Positions 8,737 through 13,776 of a stretch of 13,776 bases of DNA are shown here, one piece after another (the first letter of the stretch is position 1; each line of letters begins with the position of its first letter). Both the position numbers and the translations under genes were made by a program. The stretch is taken from the NCBI GenBank assembly GCA_011046405.1, contig DSAR01000130.1, positions 1 to 13,776 of the forward strand. The letters run 5' to 3'. The notes under the pieces are model-generated. The model was not told the origin of the DNA. It saw nothing but the letters and a program-made list of their open reading frames with translations, and did no database searches. The DNA comes from Chloroflexota bacterium (GTDB lineage: Bacteria > Chloroflexota > Anaerolineae > B4-G1).

Positions 8737-9831
8737 ATGTATCGGTTTGAGACGAACGACATGATCATCAATCAATCACAAAAGCCAAACGGCATATCTG
8801 GACTGCGATCCCAGTTGCACGCTCTGCCCAAAGTGGATTTGCATCGCCACCTGGAGGGCTCGTTACGGCTCCAGACAATAGCTGATATTGCGTTGGAGCA
8901 CGGCATCGACCTGCCCAGTTACGACATCGAATACTTGCGTCGCTTTGCCACGGTGACGACCGATGACCGGCCGGACTTTCACCTGTTCCTGGCCAAGTTC
9001 ACCTTCCTGCGTCGTTTCTACACGTCCAAGGCAGCGGTGGAGCGCGTAGCCTACGAAGCCGTGGCGGATGCGGCGGCCGATAACATCAAGTACCTGGAGT
9101 TACGTTTCAACCCGGTCGCGCTTTCCAAGCGCCAGGATTTCTCGTTGCACCAGGTCGTCGAGTGGGTCTGCGACGCGGTTGCCCGGTCCCAGGAAGACCA
9201 CGATTTACACGCCAACCTTATCTTGCAGATTGGCCGGGATGAGGATCTGGAAATTGGCTTGCAAATTGCCGAGATCGCCAAGGCTTATAAGGACAAAGGG
9301 GTCGTGGGGCTGGACCTGGCCGGTGACGAGGTAGGTTACCCGGCCCGGCGCTTCGCCGATGTTTTCCAACGAGCGCGCGCCGATGGGCTGGGCGTCACCG
9401 TGCACGCCGGAGAGGCCGGAGGCGCGGAGAACGTCCGCGAGGCTATCGAACTCCTGGGAGCCCAGCGGATCGGGCACGGCGTGCGGTCGATCGAGAACTC
9501 CGACGTCGTGCACCTGATTCGGGGGCATGGGGTGACGTTGGAGGTGTGCCCGACGAGCAATTTGCAGACCGCCGTGGTGCGGCGTTTCTGGCAACATCCC
9601 CTATCCGATCTACTCGCCTTGAACCTGCGGGTAACGATCAACACCGACGATCCCAGCGTCAGCGATACGACGTTGACCGACGAGTATATGGCGGCTATGC
9701 TGGCGATGGGTGTGTCGTTGGATCAGATCAAACATACGATCTTGACCGGCATTGGGGGCGCGTTCATATCCCCGGAAGACCGGAAGCGCCTGGTCCGCCG
9801 GTTCCGCGAAGAATTGATCGTCAGTCCGTAG
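8737..9831 (+). CDS. add: Adenosine deaminase
   Basis: The enzyme hydrolyses adenosine (and deoxyadenosine) to inosine and ammonia in purine salvage, using one zinc ion in a TIM barrel. The metal and catalytic residues are in place: H36 and H38 in KVDLHRHLEGSL, H223 and E226 in VTVHAGEAGG, H247 in RIGHGVRS, and D304/D305 in INTDDPSVSDTTL. EVCPTSNLQT (269-278) is also typical. The 364 residues slightly exceed the usual 330-350 because of the N-terminus. Either the ATG at 8737 or the in-frame ATG at 8761 could be used; neither has a strong ribosome site. It follows the kinase after 76 bp with no clear terminator. It precedes argS by 31 bp, so the pair is probably co-transcribed. The related adenine deaminase is possible but less likely given the overall motifs. 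Confidence 0.93.
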   Translation: MYRFETNDMIINQSQKPNGISGLRSQLHALPKVDLHRHLEGSLRLQTIADIALEHGIDLPSYDIEYLRRFATVTTDDRPDFHLFLAKFTFLRRFYTSKAAVERVAYEAVADAAADNIKYLELRFNPVALSKRQDFSLHQVVEWVCDAVARSQEDHDLHANLILQIGRDEDLEIGLQIAEIAKAYKDKGVVGLDLAGDEVGYPARRFADVFQRARADGLGVTVHAGEAGGAENVREAIELLGAQRIGHGVRSIENSDVVHLIRGHGVTLEVCPTSNLQTAVVRRFWQHPLSDLLALNLRVTINTDDPSVSDTTLTDEYMAAMLAMGVSLDQIKHTILTGIGGAFISPEDRKRLVRRFREELIVSP

Positions 9832-9862
9832 CCATCATTTTTCATTCACAGTCGAGGTTTCT

Positions 9863-11551
9863 ATGACCAAACTCATTCGAGATCAGGTTGCTGCTTTGAT
9901 TCAAACCGGCATACGGGCGGCGCAGGAAGTGGGGGCCTTGCCACCATTCGAGGTGCCGGACGTCTTCGTCGAACGGCCCCGCCAGGTCGAGCACGGGGAT
10001 TACGCCTCGCCCACGTGCCTGCAACTGGCCCGGGCGGCCCGGATGTCTCCCCGCCAGATCGCCGAGCACGTGGTGGCTCATCTCCCTCCGGCCGATTTCG
10101 TTGGCGAGACTGCTGTAGCCGGGCCGGGCTACATCAACGTGACGTTGGACACGGCTTGGCTGGCGAGCCAGGTCGGCGATATCCTGGCGGAGGGCGAGTC
10201 CTTTGGCGCCCTGGAAATAGGGCAGGGGCAGCGGGTGCAGGTCGAGTATGGGAGCGCCAACCCCACCGGCCCGCTCCACATCGGTTTCGCCCGCAACGTG
10301 GTGCTGGGCGATACGCTCGCCAACGTATTGGCGGCGGCTGGTTTCGAGGTCGAGCGGGAGTACTACGTCAACGACGCCGGTTCCCAGGTGCGCGTGTTCG
10401 GCGAGAGCCTCTACGCCCGTTACGCGCAGGCCCTGGGGCAAGACGAGCCGTTCCCGGAGAATGGCTACGCCGGTGATTACGTCGTGGAGATGGGCCGGCA
10501 GTTTGCGGAGGAATACGGCGACCGTTACCTGGACGTGCCTTACGACGAGGCCACCCGCGCGCTGGGTCGAGAGGGGATTGATCGGGTCCTCGACGTAGCG
10601 CGGCAGGATCTGGCCGACCTGGGCATCGTCTACGATGTCTGGTTTCACGAGAAGAGCCTGTACGAATCGGGCCTGTTCGAGGAGTTGTTGCAGGTGTTGC
10701 GGGACGAGGGCTACATCACCGAGTACGATGGCGCCACCTGGTTCACGTCGCCGGAACTGGCGGACGACGCCGTCGTCATCCGCTCGCCGGCGGTCGTGCC
10801 GGTGCCCGACGAGCGCCCGACCTACCTGGCTTCCGACATCGCTTACGTGTGGAACAAGTTGGTCGAGCGGGGTTTCGACAAGGCTGTTTACGTCTGGGGG
10901 GCCGATCACCACGGCGACGTGCCGCGGGTCAAGGCGGCGGCCCAGGCGTTGGGACTCGATCCCGAGCGGGTCGAGATCATCCTCTACCAGATGGTCAACC
11001 TCAAACGGGGCGGCGAGGACGTGCGCATGTCGAAACGGGCTGGCGAGTTCGTCACGCTGCGCGAGCTGATGGACGAGGTGGGCCCGGATCCGATCCGTTT
11101 CATGCTGCTCACCAGCACTGTCGATTCGACGATGGAGTTCGACCTGGACCTGGCGGTCGAGCAGTCGGACAAGAACCCGGTCTACTACGTGCAGTACGCC
11201 CACGCCCGCATTTCCAGCATCCTGCGCCACGCCGTCGACCTGGGTTGGGATATCGAGGCGGCGGGCGACCTGGCCCTGCTGGTGCACGAGAGCGAGCTGG
11301 TCCTGATCCGCAAGATGTTGGAGCTGCGGGAGATCGTCGCCCTGGCGGCGACCCAATCCGCCCCCCACCACCTGACCTTTTACGCCCGGGAGTTGGCCGC
11401 GGCCTTCCACACGTTCTACCGGGACTGCCGGGTCGTGGACGCCGAGGCGCCCGATTTGACGCGGGCGCGCCTGGTGTTGATGCGGGCCGCCCGCTTGGCC
11501 CTATCCCGCGTGCTCCGCTTGATGGGCATGACCGCTCCAGAACGGATGTAG
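9863..11551 (+). CDS. argS: Arginyl-tRNA synthetase
   Basis: This class I synthetase charges tRNA-Arg in the cytoplasm. The 562 residues are a normal length. The N-terminal Add-1-type domain (about 1-110) contains VEHGDYASP (42-50). The catalytic fold has EYGSANPTGPLHIGFARN (128-145), a HIGH-equivalent whose last His is Phe (HIGF); this position varies in ArgRS. YYVNDAGSQ (167-175) is typical. The KMSKS-equivalent is RMSKRAGEFVTL, with Lys391. The anticodon-binding helical domain ends in ALSRVLRLMGMTAPERM. The start has GAGG (9854-9857) six bases upstream. A long antisense frame on the other strand is a codon-bias shadow. It lies 31 bp after add, and an octamer tandem repeat follows its stop. 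Identification is secure. Confidence 0.98.
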   Translation: MTKLIRDQVAALIQTGIRAAQEVGALPPFEVPDVFVERPRQVEHGDYASPTCLQLARAARMSPRQIAEHVVAHLPPADFVGETAVAGPGYINVTLDTAWLASQVGDILAEGESFGALEIGQGQRVQVEYGSANPTGPLHIGFARNVVLGDTLANVLAAAGFEVEREYYVNDAGSQVRVFGESLYARYAQALGQDEPFPENGYAGDYVVEMGRQFAEEYGDRYLDVPYDEATRALGREGIDRVLDVARQDLADLGIVYDVWFHEKSLYESGLFEELLQVLRDEGYITEYDGATWFTSPELADDAVVIRSPAVVPVPDERPTYLASDIAYVWNKLVERGFDKAVYVWGADHHGDVPRVKAAAQALGLDPERVEIILYQMVNLKRGGEDVRMSKRAGEFVTLRELMDEVGPDPIRFMLLTSTVDSTMEFDLDLAVEQSDKNPVYYVQYAHARISSILRHAVDLGWDIEAAGDLALLVHESELVLIRKMLELREIVALAATQSAPHHLTFYARELAAAFHTFYRDCRVVDAEAPDLTRARLVLMRAARLALSRVLRLMGMTAPERM

Positions 11552-11561
11552 GCGGCTCCGT

Positions 11562-11614
11562 ACTTGCACACTTGCATACTTGCACACTTGCAACTTGCAC
11601 ACTTATAACTTGGA
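11562..11614 (+). repeat. ACTTGCAC octamer/heptamer tandem repeat
   Basis: Seven head-to-tail units lie between argS and dcd: ACTTGCAC, ACTTGCAT, ACTTGCAC, ACTTGCA, ACTTGCAC, ACTTATA and ACTTGGA. The last unit, with the next two bases, supplies the GGAGG that serves as the dcd ribosome site (11612-11616). Copies vary between 7 and 8 bases, so the array is old or phase-slipped. Confidence 0.8.
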
Positions 11615-11628
11615 GGTAAGTATCACCA

Positions 11629-12504
11629 ATGGGTTTGAAGTCTGACAGTTGGATTCGTAAAATGTCCCTGGAACAGCGCATGATCGAGCCGTTCGTGGAT
11701 GGGCAGGTGCGTGATGGTGTAATTTCCTACGGCCTTTCATCTTACGGTTACGACATTCGGGTCGCCGATGAGTTCAAGATTTTCCAGCCGGAGATCACGG
11801 CGTCCAAGCTCTCGGACGTGCAGTGCGCTTACGTCGCCGGGATGCTGGACGCCCAGGGGAACGTCGGCTATCGCGCCTATGGGACCGACGAGCGGCCCCG
11901 CCTGGTGCTGGTCTTCGCTGGTGAGGATCGACAGGTGCTGGACGGGCTGCGGGCCATGGTTGGTACCGGGCTAGTCGCGGAGTCGGGCAACGGAAAAGCC
12001 GATTTGATCGTGAGCAAGCCCGCCGACGTACAGTACGTGCTCTCGCAGACCTTGCCTTACCTGACCCGCCGTCGAGAAGCCGCCTCGCGGGCGTTGGCCG
12101 AACTCAAGTCGAACAAATCGATCGTCGTGGATCCCAAGCAATTTGACGCCGCCTCTTTCGTCGATTTCAAGGGCGACGTGTGCGTGATCCCGCCCAACTC
12201 TTTCGCGTTGAGCCGGACGGTGGAGTACTTCCGCGTGCCGCGCGGCTTACTCTGCGTTTGCCTGGGAAAATCGACGTATGCGCGTTGCGGCATAATTGTG
12301 AATACAACGCCCTTCGAGCCGGAATGGGAGGGATACGTCACGTTGGAAATCAGCAACACCACCCCGCTCCCGGCCAAGATCTACGCCAACGAGGGGATCG
12401 CCCAGGTGCTCTTCTTCGAGGGGGACCAGGTCTGTGAACGCTCCTACGCCGACAAGAAAGGCAAATACCAGGCGCAACAGTCGATCGTGCTGCCCCGGTT
12501 GTGA
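11629..12504 (+). CDS. dcd: dCTP deaminase interrupted by a LAGLIDADG-like domain
   Basis: dCTP deaminase converts dCTP to dUTP (or dUMP in bifunctional forms) for thymidylate synthesis. The two flanks are a near-perfect match to the family. Residues 1-53 run from LKSDSWIRKM to ISYGLSSYGYDIRVADEFKIF. Residues 164-291 carry VVDPKQFD, FVDFKGDVCVIPPNSFAL, the active-site GKSTYARCG (Ser215, Arg219), GYVTLEISN (Glu240) and the tail GKYQAQQSIVLP. Together they give about 181 residues, the usual length. Between them is an in-frame insert of about 110 residues resembling one LAGLIDADG unit. There are no intein junction residues, so the protein is presumably made as one chain. GGAGG at 11612-11616 is 12 bases from the ATG, slightly far. 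The deaminase residues are intact, so activity is likely retained; whether it is bifunctional cannot be judged. Confidence 0.93.
   Translation: MGLKSDSWIRKMSLEQRMIEPFVDGQVRDGVISYGLSSYGYDIRVADEFKIFQPEITASKLSDVQCAYVAGMLDAQGNVGYRAYGTDERPRLVLVFAGEDRQVLDGLRAMVGTGLVAESGNGKADLIVSKPADVQYVLSQTLPYLTRRREAASRALAELKSNKSIVVDPKQFDAASFVDFKGDVCVIPPNSFALSRTVEYFRVPRGLLCVCLGKSTYARCGIIVNTTPFEPEWEGYVTLEISNTTPLPAKIYANEGIAQVLFFEGDQVCERSYADKKGKYQAQQSIVLPRL
11788..12117 (+). other. Inserted LAGLIDADG homing-endonuclease-like domain in dcd
   Basis: Residues about 54-163 of the dcd product have no counterpart in ordinary dCTP deaminases. YVAGMLDAQGNVGY (68-81) matches the LAGLIDADG helix with the following turn and strand. 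The rest reads as strand RPRLVLVFAG (89-98), helix EDRQVLDGLRAMVG (99-112), strands to LIVSK (126-130), then VQYVLSQTLPYLTRRREAASRALAEL (134-159). This gives an alpha-beta-beta-alpha-beta-beta-alpha order, as in one LAGLIDADG half. The usual catalytic Asp (eighth motif position) is Gln76, so cleavage is doubtful. GC-rich codon use matches the flanks, suggesting long residence. The assignment is by motif and predicted fold only. Confidence 0.7.
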
Positions 12505-12518
12505 CCTCATGCGAGACA

Positions 12519-12546
12519 TTGACGGATTTTCGATTCTGGCTATAAT
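12519..12546 (+). promoter_or_regulatory. Promoter of tRNA-Val
   Basis: TTGACG (12519-12524) and a perfect TATAAT (12541-12546) are separated by 16 bases. The predicted start falls near 12553, immediately before the mature tRNA 5' end. The tRNA would therefore be transcribed independently of dcd with almost no leader. Confidence 0.75.
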
Positions 12547-12554
12547 AAGTGCGC

Positions 12555-12628
12555 GGGCGGTTAGCTCAGCTGGTTAGAGCGCCTCTCTTACAAGGAGGAG
12601 GTCACAGGTTCGAGTCCCGTACCGCCCA
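12555..12628 (+). tRNA. tRNA-Val (anticodon UAC)
   Basis: The 74-base cloverleaf has a perfect 7-bp acceptor stem (GGGCGGT/ACCGCCC) and D stem GCTC/GAGC. The anticodon stem is CCTCT/GGAGG around the loop CTTACAA, giving anticodon TAC. The T arm ACAGG-TTCGAGT-CCCGT has one A-C mismatch in the middle of the stem. The discriminator is A and the 3' CCA is not encoded. The T-stem mismatch is the only blemish. Confidence 0.95.
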
Positions 12629-12635
12629 TTCCCGC

Positions 12636-12667
12636 CGGCGGCGCGCATTGTCGCGCCGCCGTTTGCT
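12636..12667 (+). terminator. GC-rich hairpin after tRNA-Val
   Basis: A perfect 10-bp stem (12636-12645 with 12652-12661, CGGCGGCGCG) around a six-base loop CATTGT is followed by TTTGCT. The T-run is short, so termination may be partial. The stem lies eight bases after the tRNA and 18 bases before the ligase ribosome site. Confidence 0.6.
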
Positions 12668-12684
12668 ATCTGGAGAGGGAGCCT

Positions 12685-13776
12685 ATGATCTATCTGGAAG
12701 ATCTACTGACGTCGACCGGTGGATATTTGGTAGGCGCGGCCACCACCGAACGATTTCCGGCGTTCTGTTACGATTCGCGCCGCATCCAGCCGGGGGAGCT
12801 TTTCGTCGCCGTCAAGACCGAGAACGGCGGCGACGGCCACGATTACATTGGAGACGCCATTGTCCGGGGGGCCGGCGGGGTGCTGTGCCAGTTCCCGCCC
12901 TCGATGCCCGGCGTGACGTGCGTGGTGGTCCCCGACACGCAGATCGCGCTCTCCGATTGGGCCCGTTACGTCGTCCGCAAGCACACCCCCCAGGTCGTCG
13001 GTGTGACCGGCTCCACCGGCAAGACCGACGCGTGCCAGGCCATCACAGCCGTGCTATCGACGCACCACCGAGTTTTCTCCAATCCACCTGATTTGAGCAG
13101 CCGCTTTGGCCTGCCGCTTTCCCTGGCAGGGTTGGCGCCCCAACACGATGTGGCTGTTCTGGAGATGGCCTGTCACGCTTTCGACGACATCGCGCACTTG
13201 GTCGAGTTGACTCGCCCACACATCGGCGTCATCACTTCGATCAACCGCGCCCACCTGGCCTACCTGGGCAACCTGGAGACCATCGCGCAGGAGAAAGGTC
13301 GCTTGCTCGCCTCGTTGCCGCCAGAAGGCGTGGCGGTTTTGAATTACGACGATCATCGGGTGCGCGCGATGCAGGAACGAACCTGTGCCCGGGTCATCAC
13401 CTATGGCTTGAATCCCAATGCCGACATCGTCGCCTCCGACCTACAGCCCGATCCGCAGGGACTTCAATTTGTCGTCCACTTTCCCGGCGTCGCCGGGATG
13501 GGTACGCCGGGTTATCCGGCCAAATCGGAAATTCGCACCTGTCTCCTGGGACGCCACCAGGTTTACACCGTCCTGGCCGCTATCGCCGTGGGATTAGCCT
13601 ACCACACTCCATGGGACGACATCCTGGATGCGGTAGAGATTTTGAAACCCGGCCCCGGCCGCTTGCAAATCCTCCCAGGTATTGGCGCTTCGCTTTTGCT
13701 CGATGGATCGGCCAGTTGCAGCCCGGATACGGCGTTGAAGGCCCTGACGACTTTGGCCGATTATCCCGCCCAGCGC
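12685..13776 (+). CDS. murF: MurF-like Mur ligase, 5' part (runs off the right edge)
   Basis: The first 364 codons encode a Mur ligase. MurF adds D-Ala-D-Ala to UDP-MurNAc-tripeptide, the last cytoplasmic step of the peptidoglycan precursor. DSRRIQPGELFVAVKTENGGDGHDYI (30-55) is the N-terminal UDP-substrate domain. VVGVTGSTGKT (104-114) is the ATP P-loop. EMACHAFDDI, ITSINRAHLAYLGNLETIAQEKGRL (183-207, with the probably carbamylated Lys204) and GVAVLNYDD follow, with the C-terminal domain starting near PGPGRLQIL. The MurF-typical DD-YNANP segment reads LLDGSASCSPDT, and the residue after GKT is Asp, not Thr. The symbol is therefore tentative; a divergent MurF paralogue or another Mur-family ligase is possible. 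The ATG is preceded by GGAGAGGGAG (12672-12681). Confidence 0.75.
   Translation, partial: MIYLEDLLTSTGGYLVGAATTERFPAFCYDSRRIQPGELFVAVKTENGGDGHDYIGDAIVRGAGGVLCQFPPSMPGVTCVVVPDTQIALSDWARYVVRKHTPQVVGVTGSTGKTDACQAITAVLSTHHRVFSNPPDLSSRFGLPLSLAGLAPQHDVAVLEMACHAFDDIAHLVELTRPHIGVITSINRAHLAYLGNLETIAQEKGRLLASLPPEGVAVLNYDDHRVRAMQERTCARVITYGLNPNADIVASDLQPDPQGLQFVVHFPGVAGMGTPGYPAKSEIRTCLLGRHQVYTVLAAIAVGLAYHTPWDDILDAVEILKPGPGRLQILPGIGASLLLDGSASCSPDTALKALTTLADYPAQR

Noticed and set aside
9842..11410. 522-codon open frame on the minus strand
   Set aside because: It lies opposite argS in a GC-rich gene; the translation is Val/His/Gln-rich with no domain, while the plus strand is a complete ArgRS.
11629..12504. 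Intein in dcd
   Set aside because: The insert does not begin with Cys or Ser, lacks a TxxH block and has no His-Asn before a Cys/Ser/Thr at its end.
12549..13091. 180-codon plus-strand frame crossing tRNA-Val
   Set aside because: It would translate the tRNA and then a shifted frame of the Mur ligase (Arg/Gly-rich); not a real gene.

Overview
The window is GC-rich, densely coded bacterial DNA carrying mostly core genes: glycine cleavage, SecA, purine salvage, arginyl-tRNA synthetase, dCTP deaminase, tRNA-Val and a Mur ligase. One signalling cassette sits between them. The split glycine dehydrogenase (gcvPA type), the long SecA with a SEC-C tail and a KaiC-like/GAF-kinase cassette suggest a Chloroflexota (Anaerolineae-like) bacterium. 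This is an inference from protein character; no 16S or other phylogenetic marker is present.

Layout. Positions 1-1210, minus strand: gcvH followed by a 5' fragment of gcvPA, with a strong intrinsic-terminator-like hairpin between them. Positions 1211-1559: a divergent control region with good sigma-70-type promoters for both gcvH and secA. A 137-bp, almost completely palindromic, MITE-like element sits in the gcvH leader. Positions 1560-4778: secA, followed two bases after its stop codon by a second, unrelated MITE-like element with a 10-bp direct repeat. Positions 4959-8660: a co-oriented five-gene cassette of winged-helix protein, single-domain KaiC-like ATPase, two small three-helix membrane proteins and a soluble GAF-GAF histidine kinase. 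It is probably one signalling unit. Positions 8737-11551: adenosine deaminase and argS. Positions 11629-12504: dCTP deaminase. Positions 12555-12628: tRNA-Val with its own promoter and terminator. Positions 12685-13776: a partial MurF-like ligase.

The most unusual item is the dCTP deaminase. Its conserved scaffold, which alone would match the usual length of about 181 residues, is interrupted in frame by about 110 residues resembling one LAGLIDADG homing-endonuclease unit. There are no intein splicing residues. The catalytic Asp of the LAGLIDADG motif is Gln, so the insert looks like a retained, probably nuclease-dead domain inside a working metabolic enzyme. The second system worth attention is the KaiC-like/membrane/kinase cassette. 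Its kinase has a well-placed ribosome site and ATG followed four codons later by an in-frame TGA.
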